Below the pieces are notes generated by a model, which had not been told where the DNA came from, did no database searches, and saw nothing but the letters and a program-made list of their open reading frames with translations. Source: Bowmanella denitrificans (GTDB taxonomy: Bacteria; Pseudomonadota; Gammaproteobacteria; Enterobacterales; Alteromonadaceae). Taken from it: a DNA stretch of 64,000 nucleotides. The position numbers and the translations under genes are program-made. Every line of letters starts with the position of its first letter. The stretch's first letter is position 1. Where the stretch lies: the NCBI RefSeq assembly GCF_002887595.1, contig NZ_PEBU01000001.1, positions 558,001 to 622,000 on the forward strand. The letters run 5' to 3'. Of the stretch, positions 50,578 through 59,932 are shown piece by piece.

Positions 50578-51600
50578 ATGCTGAAAAGAAGCGCATTAAC
50601 CTTAACAGTGTTGGCCTTGTTGCTAACAGCTAAGGTATCAGCCCTGGAATGGCAAATACATACCCTACCTGACTCCCCATCGTTGCGGGCCAGCAGTGCA
50701 GCTTATGGACAGTTGTGGGTAGCAGGTACGCAAGGGCAGGTGTACAAGAGTCTGGATGGTGGTCAAAGCTGGCAATCGGCGGCGATTGCGGCCGAAGCCA
50801 ACGGGGATATTCGCGACTTACAGCAATTTGCCGATGGCAGCCTGTTGGCCATGACGGTGGGGCCTGGCCAAAGTTCACGTATTTACCGCAGCACTGATAG
50901 TGGTGAAAGCTGGCAATTGTGGTTGCAAAATCAGCACGCCGAGGGCTTTTTCAATGCTATCGACTTTTGGGATCAGGACCATGGTCTGCTGTTGGGCGAC
51001 CCTGTTGACGGCTTCTATATGGTGATGAAAACCTCCGACGGTGGTAAGACCTGGCGACGCATCAGCCAGGCACAACTACCAGAGATACTCGACAAGGAAG
51101 CGGCCTTTGCGGCCAGCGGCAATACCCTGAAAATCCAGGATAAGCAAAACGTCTGGATTGCCACTGGTGGCTTTTCGGCCTCGGCCTATCACTCCAAGGA
51201 TGCGGGGGAACATTGGCAACGTGTCGAACTGCCTATCCACAACCAGGGACAAACCGGTGGGGCTTATGCTATTGGCCTGAACAGCAAAAATGAAGCCTTT
51301 GCCCTGGGCGGGGATTATCAGGACAGACCGGGCAAATATCCCAATCTGGCCAAGCTTACTTCAGAAGGTGCCGAGCTTATCCAAACCGGTGAGCGGGGGC
51401 TGCGCACGGCCATGGCCTGTATCAATGCCATTTGTTTAGCTACCGGCAAGAGCGGCACAGACATCTCCTATGATCACGGATCCAACTGGCAGGCATTTTC
51501 TGACCAGGGCTTTTATACTTTGGCGGCGGATCAGCAAACCTTTGTCGGTGCAGGCCATGATGGCCGTATTGGCATACTAAAGATCAGTCAGATCAAGTAA
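50578..51600 (+). CDS. Secreted YCF48/sialidase-like beta-propeller protein
   Basis: A 340-residue protein with a signal peptide (ending VSA). Repeated Asp-box-like blades (SLDGGQSWQS, STDSGESWQL, TSDGGKTWRR, SKDAGEHWQR, SYDHGSNWQA) make a propeller like YCF48 and plant-type oxidoreductases. Such proteins assemble complexes or bind glycans; no catalytic function is assured. GAGGGAG six bases before ATG 50578 fixes the start. Confidence 0.85.
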   Translation: MLKRSALTLTVLALLLTAKVSALEWQIHTLPDSPSLRASSAAYGQLWVAGTQGQVYKSLDGGQSWQSAAIAAEANGDIRDLQQFADGSLLAMTVGPGQSSRIYRSTDSGESWQLWLQNQHAEGFFNAIDFWDQDHGLLLGDPVDGFYMVMKTSDGGKTWRRISQAQLPEILDKEAAFAASGNTLKIQDKQNVWIATGGFSASAYHSKDAGEHWQRVELPIHNQGQTGGAYAIGLNSKNEAFALGGDYQDRPGKYPNLAKLTSEGAELIQTGERGLRTAMACINAICLATGKSGTDISYDHGSNWQAFSDQGFYTLAADQQTFVGAGHDGRIGILKISQIK

Positions 51601-51608
51601 TAATCAAA

Positions 51609-51645
51609 GGCGCCTAAGTAGTACCCTGATAGATACTGTGGCGCC
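51609..51645. terminator. Weak hairpin between convergent propeller and amidase genes
   Basis: Two GGCGCC palindromes (51609-51614 and 51640-51645) can pair around a 25-base loop that itself has a small inverted repeat (AGTA/TACT). No T-run; a weak candidate. Confidence 0.3.
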
Positions 51646-51655
51646 CTGATGGATA

Positions 51656-53197
51656 TTAGTTCAATGTCGGAGGGCGGCGTTTGTTGCTGGCTTGCTCGTA
51701 ACCGAACGCCGCCTCGATAAGCACCGGCTCTGATTTCGCCGCACCGAAAAAGCTCATCCCTACAGGCAGTGCCGGGCTACCCGGCACTTCTATAAACCCC
51801 ATAGGTATGGTGATATGTGGATACCCGGCTACAGAGGCGGCAGAACTGGCGGCCCCCAGATAATGATCGCCATTGATATGGTCAGTCTTCCAGGCTGGTC
51901 CAACGGTTGGCGCAATAAGTAAATCCAGCTTATCTTTGACCAGCAGCGCATCAATACCTTCTTCACCAGCCAGGCGCTTGGCACGCGCCAGGGCTTCGAG
52001 GTATTCGGGCTCCTGCGTCGTATCGCGAGCCTCAGCCATATCAAACAATTCCTGAGCAAAAATTGTCATTTCCTCAAGCTGGTTAACCTTATTGGCTTCA
52101 ATTAAGTCGGCCAGGCTGCGATAGGGTAATGACGTGCCCGCCAGATACTCGGTAATCCCGCGTTTGAACTCATGCAACAGTATCGTAAATTCATCATCTC
52201 CCCACTGGTTTTCCAAATGGGTATCCACCAGTATCGCGCCCTGTTCACGCAATACGTCCAGTTGTTGTTCAAACACGTTATCCAGCAAGGCATGGTAGCC
52301 CATCAGACTACGTACAACACCGATGCGCTTACCTGCCAATCCAGTACTTATCAGGTGTTGGCTAAAATCACGGTGGTCGGCATAGCTAGCAGCATCGGCG
52401 CTGTCCGGCCCTTGCATCGCTTCGAGCAACAGTACTGCGTCGGTCAGAGTGCGGGCCATCGGCCCGGCAGTGTCCTGACTGTGCGCGATAGGAATGATGC
52501 CGTCGCGACTAATCAAGCCCAATGTCGGCTTGATGCTGACAATGCCATTCATGGCCCCGGGGCAAACCAACGAGCCGTCGGTTTCCGTGCCCACGGCTAT
52601 GGCAGTGAGGTTGGCTGCCACGGCAGCACCTGAACCTGAACTTGAACCACAGGTCGAGGTGCTGGTGTCGTAGGGATTACGAGTTTGTCCGCCCATGGCA
52701 CTCCAACCGGAGCTTGAGCGAGTGGAGCGAAAGTTTGCCCACTCGCTGAGATTGGCTTTACCCAGAATGATCACCCCAGCCTCACGCAGCTTTTTCACCA
52801 GGAATGCATCATCGGCCGGCAGATTATTTTTAAGCAGCACTGACCCGCCGGTATTAGCAACACCAAGACTATCAATATTGTCTTTCAGCAGCACCGGAAT
52901 ACCGTGCAGGGGGCCTCGCACACGGCCTTGCTGCCGCTCAATGTCCAGTTCTCTGGCTTGCCTGATTGCACTGGGGTCCAGGCTGATTACCGCATTTAAG
53001 GCAAGCCCCTGGTCGTCATACTGGTCAATCCTGTGCAGGTAGAAATTCACCAGTTGCTCGCTGGTCAGCTCCCCGCCGGACATCAGTTGCTGCAATTGTG
53101 GTGCACTGGCTTCCAACACTAAGGGGGTATAGTCGCGAACTGATGCACAGGCGCTTAGCAGCAGTAGCATTGCGGCAAGCCATATTCTAAGACTCAT
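51656..53197 (-). CDS. Amidase-signature family lipoprotein
   Basis: A 513-residue protein. The signal peptide ends in lipobox LSAC, so it is probably a lipoprotein. The amidase signature has the Ser-cis-Ser-Lys triad: Lys in PVLLKDNID, Ser in CGSSSGSGAAVA and the nucleophile in GTETDGSLVCPG. It would hydrolyse amides in the periplasm; the substrate is unknown. ATG 53197 has AAGGA six bases upstream. A palindrome (53226-53243) lies before it. Confidence 0.9.
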   Translation of the reverse strand: MSLRIWLAAMLLLLSACASVRDYTPLVLEASAPQLQQLMSGGELTSEQLVNFYLHRIDQYDDQGLALNAVISLDPSAIRQARELDIERQQGRVRGPLHGIPVLLKDNIDSLGVANTGGSVLLKNNLPADDAFLVKKLREAGVIILGKANLSEWANFRSTRSSSGWSAMGGQTRNPYDTSTSTCGSSSGSGAAVAANLTAIAVGTETDGSLVCPGAMNGIVSIKPTLGLISRDGIIPIAHSQDTAGPMARTLTDAVLLLEAMQGPDSADAASYADHRDFSQHLISTGLAGKRIGVVRSLMGYHALLDNVFEQQLDVLREQGAILVDTHLENQWGDDEFTILLHEFKRGITEYLAGTSLPYRSLADLIEANKVNQLEEMTIFAQELFDMAEARDTTQEPEYLEALARAKRLAGEEGIDALLVKDKLDLLIAPTVGPAWKTDHINGDHYLGAASSAASVAGYPHITIPMGFIEVPGSPALPVGMSFFGAAKSEPVLIEAAFGYEQASNKRRPPTLN

Positions 53198-53225
53198 CAA
53201 GGTTCCTTAACTGTTTGATTTATTA

Positions 53226-53243
53226 TGATAATGTCTATTATCA
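53226..53243. promoter_or_regulatory. Inverted repeat before the amidase gene
   Basis: TGATAAT-GTCT-ATTATCA, perfect 7-base arms, 29-46 bases before the amidase ATG. A plausible operator for an unknown regulator; it resembles a Fur box only in part. Confidence 0.35.
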
Positions 53244-53362
53244 AAACCTAGAGAGCGGGCTCAGGCAATAGCGGGAAGTAAAAGCGTGTGGCAGGGAAAG
53301 CAGGGATTGTGTATGCAATTATTGACGCACAAGCCTGAGCCTGTGCGCCACAAAGACAAGGA

Positions 53363-54166
53363 TCAGCCGTTTTTAGCAAACCTGCGGCTTAACCCCAGGA
53401 GCCCGCCAAGCATCAATAGCAAGGTAGCTGGCTCTGGCACTTCAGCGCTGCCGCCCTGACCCACGATAATCTGGATCTCGGTTCTGGCTAGTTCCTGCCC
53501 GGCAGTATTCATGGCTGCCAGGAATATGTTGTAAGTACCATCCACAGTGGGGTCAAATACCGGGAAAAACCAGTGGGGTTTCCAGGAGTTTTGCGCAACA
53601 TTGTAGTCGGTCAGATTGGTAGCATAGTCTGCTACTGCTGTTGCCAAGCCACAGTTGGTTTCAACGCCTGCGCCATTTGCCGTGGCATTATCACCCAAAG
53701 AATGGTCCCAGCACACATTGCCAGAGCCTGGGTTGTTGGCATGAATAGGATCAAAAGTGGTAAAGGCAGTAGACAGACTGGGATTCGTGTCTAAACCAAG
53801 CACAAAGCTAAGATCGGCCAGTTTTAGTTGGTTGTTGCCTGTGTAGTCAGTATTGATCGACCACTCAAAGCTCCACACTGCAGTGGGAAAACTCTGTGTA
53901 GGAGCAACGCCGGCATCGAAACTGTAGGTGCCATCCCCGTTGCTGTTAAAGGTGTTCTCCGGTGCACCACTGCCGTTATGACGCAGCTTGCCACGCAAAC
54001 CCAGTTCGACACCGTTATCTCGATCTATGGTATAGCTACCATTGGCATTGCCGCCACCAAAAATAACATCGGGCGTAACATTACCATCATAGATAATTGC
54101 CGCATTTGCACCTGCAGCAGTCAGCAGCGTTGCTGCGGCCAGTGTCTTTATTGCTGTTTTTTTCAT
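53363..54166 (-). CDS. PEP-CTERM sorting-signal protein
   Basis: A 267-residue secreted protein. Signal peptide (MKKTAIKTLAAATLLTAAGANA), a beta-rich body without known domain and a C-terminal PEP-CTERM signal: VPEPATLLLMLGGLLGLSRRF, i.e. PEP motif, membrane helix and basic end. Such proteins are cut and released by exosortase, often with exopolysaccharide production; no exosortase gene is in the window. ATG 54166 has AAGGGA upstream; a longer frame is spurious. A sigma54 promoter at 54327-54342 fits the known link between PEP-CTERM genes and the PrsK/PrsR sigma54 system. Confidence 0.88.
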   Translation of the reverse strand: MKKTAIKTLAAATLLTAAGANAAIIYDGNVTPDVIFGGGNANGSYTIDRDNGVELGLRGKLRHNGSGAPENTFNSNGDGTYSFDAGVAPTQSFPTAVWSFEWSINTDYTGNNQLKLADLSFVLGLDTNPSLSTAFTTFDPIHANNPGSGNVCWDHSLGDNATANGAGVETNCGLATAVADYATNLTDYNVAQNSWKPHWFFPVFDPTVDGTYNIFLAAMNTAGQELARTEIQIIVGQGGSAEVPEPATLLLMLGGLLGLSRRFAKNG

Positions 54167-54326
54167 GCATTTTCCCTTACTGGTTTTTTTGAGGTTAGGG
54201 GCGCCGTCCAAACCTGTTTCGACATATTCGAAACAACCAACTGGGAGATTGGCCAGCCACTTCACATGGCGTGCATCCTTGACAAGATAACGAAATAATA
54301 AAATATTCCGTACTGGCAGAGATGTA

Positions 54327-54342
54327 GCAATATTTGTGCCCT
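54327..54342 (-). promoter_or_regulatory. Sigma54 promoter of the PEP-CTERM gene
   Basis: On the minus strand GGGCACAAATATTGCT has GG-N10-GC spacing, GGCAC and TTGCT; only the first -24 base and one spacer position differ from consensus. The predicted start is near 54316, giving a leader of about 150 bases, common for PEP-CTERM genes. Confidence 0.7.
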
Positions 54343-54466
54343 TCAGTTTTATCTATGTTTTTCATACAGATAGAAAAGCTGGCGAAAGAAAGCTGACTGC
54401 AGTGTAAAAAATATTGACAGAAGAGCACTGCGCCTAAGGGTAACCAGACGAACGAAGGTTAAATGC

Positions 54467-54489
54467 CAGGGGAATGTACAGCCTGGCGC
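54467..54489 (-). terminator. Hairpin behind the FabD-like gene
   Basis: GCCAGG (54467-54472) pairs with CCTGGC (54484-54489), loop of 11 bases, just past the stop at 54494; on the minus strand ATTTAACC follows. The rest of 54167-54493 holds the PEP-CTERM promoter and leader. Confidence 0.4.
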
Positions 54490-54493
54490 AGCC

Positions 54494-55534
54494 TTAACGG
54501 CTGACCAGGCTCCTTTGTGCTTCCATGCCCATGGCAAGAATCAGCGGATCCTGCTGTTGACGTTGGATAAAGCCCTGTTTATCGCTCAGGTTGTGCCAGT
54601 TCTGCTTGATCAGCACCTGAGCCGTCGCGCCCCCTAATGTAGCGCCGGGGCCAAGAATAATCAGCTTATCTGGGGCAAACTCCTTAATCGCCACTTCAAT
54701 GGCCTTGCTGTAGTCATAAGGCGCAACCACCTGAGTATCCAAGGTATAACGATACAATGCCGTCATGTCGGTGCTGTGGGGTTGCCAAATCCGCCCCTGA
54801 CCGTCAATCAAGGGCAATGCAGGCCTTTGAAACAGATTCTGTGACAGCCTTGCAAAGGCCTTGTCTGACACGCTTTGCAATAATGGCGTGTGAAAAGCGG
54901 CATGATTATACAGGCGCATAGGGTAGCGGTCTTGTAACCTGGGCAGGCGTTGTTCCATGGCTTTTAGTCCAGCTTCATTACCCCCCAAAACCAGATAGCC
55001 GCCAAGCCAGATGGAGGGATACACCTGGCAGCCAGGCTGCTGATTCACCTCTGTCATCCATTGCAGGATTTGCGCTTTCTGCGCACTATCTTCATGCCAG
55101 TTGTCATCTGTGATGGGGTAAATCATTTGGCCGCCAATCAAGCCACCACTCATCATTGACCCCATGGTATTGATAAGTTCAATAGCGCTGTGTTGGTTTA
55201 ACACATCGGCCATCGCCAGAGCGATATACCAGCCCATGGAGTTACCAGTCACAGCAACAATGTCGTATTTGTTCCTGTCTATGGCGGCAAAGTCGCCACG
55301 TGCACAGGCGTAAATCAGGGCAGAGGCATTTTCGCCAGCCGTATGTACGGGCAGCTTATAGGCAGGCATGGCGTCCAATTCTGTCACGCTCGGCTGTGCC
55401 TGGCTGCGGCGGTATTGGTCAATCACATCCAGCATGGCCTGTTTGTCACTGTGATAACGACCCAGGTAGCCAAGCTCTTCCTTGTTATAGGTGCCCCGTC
55501 CGGGGCAAATGACCACAGCAGTTTGTTTGGTCAT
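54494..55534 (-). CDS. FabD-like acyltransferase
   Basis: A 346-residue protein resembling malonyl-CoA:ACP transacylase. The nucleophile elbow reads GNSMGW in place of GHSLG, and the catalytic His is in NHAAFHTPLLQ; a late GPGATLGG matches the family. The typical substrate Arg is not obvious, so it may use an acyl group other than malonyl. Its ATG overlaps the E1 stop by one base (TGATG), so it is coupled to a 2-oxoacid dehydrogenase E1. It is last in the gcdH operon. Confidence 0.8.
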   Translation of the reverse strand: MTKQTAVVICPGRGTYNKEELGYLGRYHSDKQAMLDVIDQYRRSQAQPSVTELDAMPAYKLPVHTAGENASALIYACARGDFAAIDRNKYDIVAVTGNSMGWYIALAMADVLNQHSAIELINTMGSMMSGGLIGGQMIYPITDDNWHEDSAQKAQILQWMTEVNQQPGCQVYPSIWLGGYLVLGGNEAGLKAMEQRLPRLQDRYPMRLYNHAAFHTPLLQSVSDKAFARLSQNLFQRPALPLIDGQGRIWQPHSTDMTALYRYTLDTQVVAPYDYSKAIEVAIKEFAPDKLIILGPGATLGGATAQVLIKQNWHNLSDKQGFIQRQQQDPLILAMGMEAQRSLVSR

Positions 55535-57759
55535 CAGCTGGCCTCTCTTATGGTTTTATTAAGCATGTTAAGGGCAGCATTAACAATGTCCTGAGTTTTG
55601 GGCAAAACTTCATAGCTGGCACTGCCTAGTGGGATAAAGCAGTCCTGCGCACAAACCCGCTGAATATTGTGTATCCCCGCTGGGTGTTCGCTGAGCATAG
55701 TGACTAAGGCTTCACTGATAGAGGCGGTTTGCCGGCATTCGTCCACTATCAAAACCTGCTGGTGGTCGGCAACCTGCTGCAAGATAGCGCTTTGATTTAG
55801 CGGGGCTAACCAACGCAAATCAATCACTGTGCATTGGATACCTTGCTCGGCTAACTGTTTCTCGGCCTGGCGACTAAGGTAGTAGCCATTGCCGTAACTG
55901 ATAATACAGAGATCTTTGCCGCTGCCATACACACCGGGCTCGCCAAGGGCAATGGGCTTAGCGTCTGCGGGCGGCACGTAAGGGAATGACCACAGGTTGT
56001 CACCCTCTTCGTGCAGGTCCTTTTTCATATACAGTGCAATGGGTTCCAGAAACACCACCAGTCGCTGCTCCTCGCGAGCGAGGCGCACACATTCACGCAG
56101 CATTTCCACAGCATCGGCACCATTGGAGGGGCAAGCCAGAATCAAGCCGGGAATATCGCGGAACACCGCAAAGGAATTGTCGTTATGGAAATGACCACCA
56201 AAGCCTTTTTGGTAGGCCAGCCCGGCAATGCGAATCACCATAGGGTTGGCATACTGTCCGTTAGAGAAAAACGGTAGGGTGGCCGCCTCGCCGCGAATCT
56301 GGTCCTCGGCGTTATGCACATAAGCCAGAAACTGGATTTCAGGGATCGGCAACAAGCCGTTGTGTGCCATGCCGATACCCATGCCCAGAATAGACTGTTC
56401 GTCCAACAGCGTGTTAATCACCCGTGACGAGCCAAACTTTTCACAGAGTTTGGCGGTGACATTGTACACCCCACCTTTACGGCCAATATCTTCACCACAC
56501 ATCACAATTTCTTTGTACTGCGCCATTAAATCCAATAATGCCCAGTTGATCAGCTTGGCTAAATGCTGGGGTTTGGCCAGATTGTGTTTTTCATGGGCAA
56601 ACAAGCTGTCCCGTTGTGCCGTTTCAATAGCAACCACGTCAGGCGGCTCACGCCTGGGCGGTACAATAGATGCTTTAATTTGGGCAGGATTGGTCAGTTT
56701 CGGACGCGCTGCCGCCACGTCACTAATGCGGGCAATACGGCTTTCCAATTGCAGGTACAGCTCGGCAATTTGCCCGGCCGTCATCGCCTTATTATTCAGC
56801 AGTAAGCTGGCACTGTAGGCAATGGGATCCTGGCGCTCTGCGGCTTCAATGGCGGCCTGGCTACGATAGGCAAACTCCGAATCAGAACCGGCATGGCCCA
56901 ATAAGCGCACAGTACGAACATGCAAAAACAACGGCTTTCTGCGTTTCCGCACCCAATCGGCCGCCTGTTTGGCGGTGCGATAGGTATCCAGCAGATTCAA
57001 CCCGTCGCAATAGCGGTATTCCAGCCCGGCACGATTGGCAAAGTTGGCGTGGATCCAACCTTGCGGCGTGGCGGTAGAAATGCCGATGCCGTTGTCCTCA
57101 CAGATAAAAATAAGCGGCATGGGAATAGACTGAAAAGACGCCCAGCAGGCAGCGTTAATGGCACCCTGCGCGGTGGAATGATTAGCCGAGGCATCGCCAA
57201 AGCTGCATACCACCACAGCGTCATCTGGCAGCTTGGTGGCCGTATTTAGTTTCTTGCTCAGGCCAATACTATAAGCAGCCCCCATGGCTTTGGGTAAGTG
57301 TGAGGCGATAGTGCTGGTTTGTGGCGGAATAAACAGCTCATGGCTGCCAATCACTTTATGCCGGCCACCGGATATTGGATCTTCGCTGCTGGCGGCAAAG
57401 GACAGCAGCATATCGTAAAGCGGCGTCGTGCCGGGCTTTTGTTTACTGCGCTGAATAGCAAAGGCGCCGCTGCGGTAATGCAGAAATGCCATATCATCAA
57501 TGCGCAGAGCGGCGGCGATAGCCGCGTTGCCTTCATGTCCTGCACTGCCTATGGTATAGAAACTCTTGCCCTGTTTTTGCATCTGTCTGGATTGCAAATC
57601 CAGATGGCGGCTCATCACCTGCGTTTCAAATAAATCCACCAGTTGACAATCGGTCAGGCCTGCTTCGGCCAGAGAGACATCCAATACCGACTGTGGCAGA
57701 TTATCGTCTTCCAGCCAACGCAGCAGGTTATGCCTGACTATGGCGTTGCGATCCAGCAT
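55534..57759 (-). CDS. Fused alpha-beta E1 component of a 2-oxoacid dehydrogenase
   Basis: A 741-residue protein. The alpha half (about 1-340) has the TPP motif GDASANHSTAQGA through EDNGIGIS and MGAAYSIGLSKKL. The beta half (about 400-741) starts near INWALLDLMAQYKEIVMCGEDIG and has AYQKGFGGHFHNDNSFAVFRDIPGL and IDLRWLAPL. It would decarboxylate a 2-oxoacid and pass an acyl group to a lipoyl E2; no E2, E3 or lipoyl domain lies in this operon. A strong AGGAGGT precedes ATG 57759. Co-transcribed with gcdH (18 bases) and the FabD-like gene. Confidence 0.88.
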   Translation of the reverse strand: MLDRNAIVRHNLLRWLEDDNLPQSVLDVSLAEAGLTDCQLVDLFETQVMSRHLDLQSRQMQKQGKSFYTIGSAGHEGNAAIAAALRIDDMAFLHYRSGAFAIQRSKQKPGTTPLYDMLLSFAASSEDPISGGRHKVIGSHELFIPPQTSTIASHLPKAMGAAYSIGLSKKLNTATKLPDDAVVVCSFGDASANHSTAQGAINAACWASFQSIPMPLIFICEDNGIGISTATPQGWIHANFANRAGLEYRYCDGLNLLDTYRTAKQAADWVRKRRKPLFLHVRTVRLLGHAGSDSEFAYRSQAAIEAAERQDPIAYSASLLLNNKAMTAGQIAELYLQLESRIARISDVAAARPKLTNPAQIKASIVPPRREPPDVVAIETAQRDSLFAHEKHNLAKPQHLAKLINWALLDLMAQYKEIVMCGEDIGRKGGVYNVTAKLCEKFGSSRVINTLLDEQSILGMGIGMAHNGLLPIPEIQFLAYVHNAEDQIRGEAATLPFFSNGQYANPMVIRIAGLAYQKGFGGHFHNDNSFAVFRDIPGLILACPSNGADAVEMLRECVRLAREEQRLVVFLEPIALYMKKDLHEEGDNLWSFPYVPPADAKPIALGEPGVYGSGKDLCIISYGNGYYLSRQAEKQLAEQGIQCTVIDLRWLAPLNQSAILQQVADHQQVLIVDECRQTASISEALVTMLSEHPAGIHNIQRVCAQDCFIPLGSASYEVLPKTQDIVNAALNMLNKTIREAS

Positions 57760-57777
57760 AGCAACCTCCTACTGGGC

Positions 57778-58953
57778 TTAAGAAAACGCCTGAAGCCCGG
57801 TTTGCGCACGCCCCAGAATCAAAGCGTGCACGTCGTGGGTGCCCTCATAGGTATTCACCGCTTCGAGGTTCATCACATGGCGGATAACATGGAACTCATC
57901 AGCAATGCCGTTGCCGCCGTGCATATCCCTGGCAATGCGGGCAATATCCAATGCCTTACCGCAGGAATTGCGTTTAATCAGCGAGATAGCTTCTGGTGCC
58001 AGCAGGTTTTGATCCATTAACCGGCCTGCTTGCAAACAGGCCATCAGGCCAATACTGATTTCAGTCTGCATGTCAGCCAGTTTTTTCTGTATTAACTGGG
58101 TAGCCGCCAGGGGGCGACCAAATTGCTGGCGGTCCAACGTGTACTGGCGCGCGGCGTGCCAGCAAAATTCGGCAGCGCCCAGCGCTCCCCAGGCAATGCC
58201 ATAGCGCGCCTTGTTTAAACAACCAAAAGGGCCTTTTAAGCCACTGACATTAGGCAGCAGGTTGTCTTCTGGCACAAACACATTGTCCATCACTATTTCG
58301 CCGGTAATAGACGCACGCAGAGAGAACTTGCCTTCAATCTTTGGTGCACTCAGCCCTTCCATGCCTTTTTCCAGCACAAAGCCTTTAATTTCACCGTTCA
58401 GTTTGGCCCACACCACAAACACATCGGCGATGGGGGAGTTGGTGATCCACATTTTGGTGCCGGTCAGACGATAGCCGCCATCTACTTTCGTCGCGCGGCT
58501 GGCCATAGAGCCCGGATCGGATCCCGCGTTAGGCTCGGTCAGGCCAAAACACCCCACCCACTCGCCGGTAGCCAGCTTGGGTAAGTATTTTTGCCTTTGT
58601 GCTTCGCTGCCATAAGCATAGATAGGGTGCATCACCAGAGAGGACTGTACGCTCATGGCACTGCGATAGCCGCTGTCGACACGCTCCACTTCACGGGCAA
58701 TCAAACCATAGGTAACGTAGTTCACCCCGGCGCAGCCGTACTCTTCGGGTAATGTCGCGCCAAGCAGGCCCAGTTCACCCAGCTCATTCATAATTTCACG
58801 ATGGAAGATTTCCTGACGGTTGGCTTGCAGTACCCTGGGCTGTAACTGCTCCTGGCAATACTGGTGAGCGCTGTCGCGTACCATGCGCTCGTCTTCGGAT
58901 AAAAGGGAATCCAGGGCCAGCGGATCTTGCCAGTTGAAAGCGGGACGAGACAT
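57778..58953 (-). CDS. gcdH: Glutaryl-CoA dehydrogenase
   Basis: A 391-residue flavin acyl-CoA dehydrogenase. N-terminus [22 protein letters not shown] and the stretch [22 protein letters not shown]-like (here [15 protein letters not shown]) are typical of Gcd[17 protein letters not shown]; the catalytic Glu is in [21 protein letters not shown]. It turns glutaryl-CoA into crotonyl-CoA in lysine and tryptophan breakdown. ATG 58953 has AGGTG upstream. First in its operon and divergent from a LysR gene. Confidence 0.93.
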   Translation of the reverse strand: MSRPAFNWQDPLALDSLLSEDERMVRDSAHQYCQEQLQPRVLQANRQEIFHREIMNELGELGLLGATLPEEYGCAGVNYVTYGLIAREVERVDSGYRSAMSVQSSLVMHPIYAYGSEAQRQKYLPKLATGEWVGCFGLTEPNAGSDPGSMASRATKVDGGYRLTGTKMWITNSPIADVFVVWAKLNGEIKGFVLEKGMEGLSAPKIEGKFSLRASITGEIVMDNVFVPEDNLLPNVSGLKGPFGCLNKARYGIAWGALGAAEFCWHAARQYTLDRQQFGRPLAATQLIQKKLADMQTEISIGLMACLQAGRLMDQNLLAPEAISLIKRNSCGKALDIARIARDMHGGNGIADEFHVIRHVMNLEAVNTYEGTHDVHALILGRAQTGLQAFS

Positions 58954-59037
58954 ATATACACCTGCTAAATAGTTGTTAACTGTTCGATAATAGGCCGATT
59001 TCAGATAAAGCAATAGTATCAAATTTCTTTAATAGCT

Positions 59038-59052
59038 ATAGTATTTAGCTAT
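59038..59052. promoter_or_regulatory. LysR-type operator between gcdH and its regulator
   Basis: ATAG-N7-CTAT (59038-59052) fits the LysR T-N11-A dyad. It lies within two copies of TAGCTATAG (59033-59041 and 59046-59054), 13 bases apart, 30-45 bases before the LysR start. Confidence 0.5.
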
Positions 59053-59082
59053 AGCTTGATTTTGGCTTTATTAAGGTAAAAC

Positions 59083-59904
59083 ATGGACTTGCGAGTACTT
59101 GGACATTTTGTAGCAGTGTATGAACAGGGCAGCTTCAGTGCGGCATCGCGCAGTCGCTTTATTGCACAGCCATCATTGTCAGCGGCATTAAAGCAGTTAG
59201 AGGATGAATTAGGGCGGCCGCTCTTTGTGCGCCATGCGCGCGGAGTCCGCGCCACGGATGCGGCCGAACAGTTGTATCCACTGGCTAAACAATTGCTTGG
59301 CCAGGCCGATGCGATACAAGCCATGTTCAGCGGCAGTCAGGTAAAAGAACCGTTTCGTCTGGGCCTGATTAAGGGGCTGGGCGTGGCTCGCATGAGTGCC
59401 CTGCTGAAACAATTTTGTGCCGCCAGGGACAGCCTGGAATTAACCCTGGTCCCACCGGAAGAAGCCTGCGATGCACGCATTATTACCCGCGAATTACTGA
59501 TACCGGGAGAGAAGTTTCACCCGATTTGGCAAGAGGACTACCAACTTGCACTCCCTATGGGTCACCCGCTCTCCCTGCAGGAGCAGATTTGTATCAATGA
59601 TCTGGCCGACATTGCATTTATCCAGCGTACCCCCTGCGAAGCCTGGAACAACCTGAAAACACTGTTGCGTCAGGCCGGCATTGGCTTGGATATCCGTGCC
59701 CGTATTCAAACCATAGAATATGCCATGGGCCTGGTTAGTGCCGGAGTAGGGTGCGCCTTGATCCCGGTCCATGCTGAACTGGCGCAGCAGGATGTACTGT
59801 TCAGGCCCTTACAGGAACTGCAACAAAGCCGCGAAATTGGCCTGGCCTGGCGGCGCGACAACGACATTATTCAGCTGTTAGGCACATTGCTGGCACGCGG
59901 CTAA
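59083..59904 (+). CDS. LysR-type regulator, divergent from gcdH
   Basis: A 273-residue LysR protein. HTH at about 16-40 (GSFSAASRSRFIAQPSLSAALKQLE), then an effector domain somewhat short for the family (290-310). AAGG six bases before ATG. The divergent layout and shared operator suggest control of the gcdH-E1-FabD-like operon and of itself, in response to a glutarate-related compound (inference). Confidence 0.88.
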   Translation: MDLRVLGHFVAVYEQGSFSAASRSRFIAQPSLSAALKQLEDELGRPLFVRHARGVRATDAAEQLYPLAKQLLGQADAIQAMFSGSQVKEPFRLGLIKGLGVARMSALLKQFCAARDSLELTLVPPEEACDARIITRELLIPGEKFHPIWQEDYQLALPMGHPLSLQEQICINDLADIAFIQRTPCEAWNNLKTLLRQAGIGLDIRARIQTIEYAMGLVSAGVGCALIPVHAELAQQDVLFRPLQELQQSREIGLAWRRDNDIIQLLGTLLARG

Positions 59905-59932
59905 AGACGATTTTATCCGCTAACAAAAGCCT

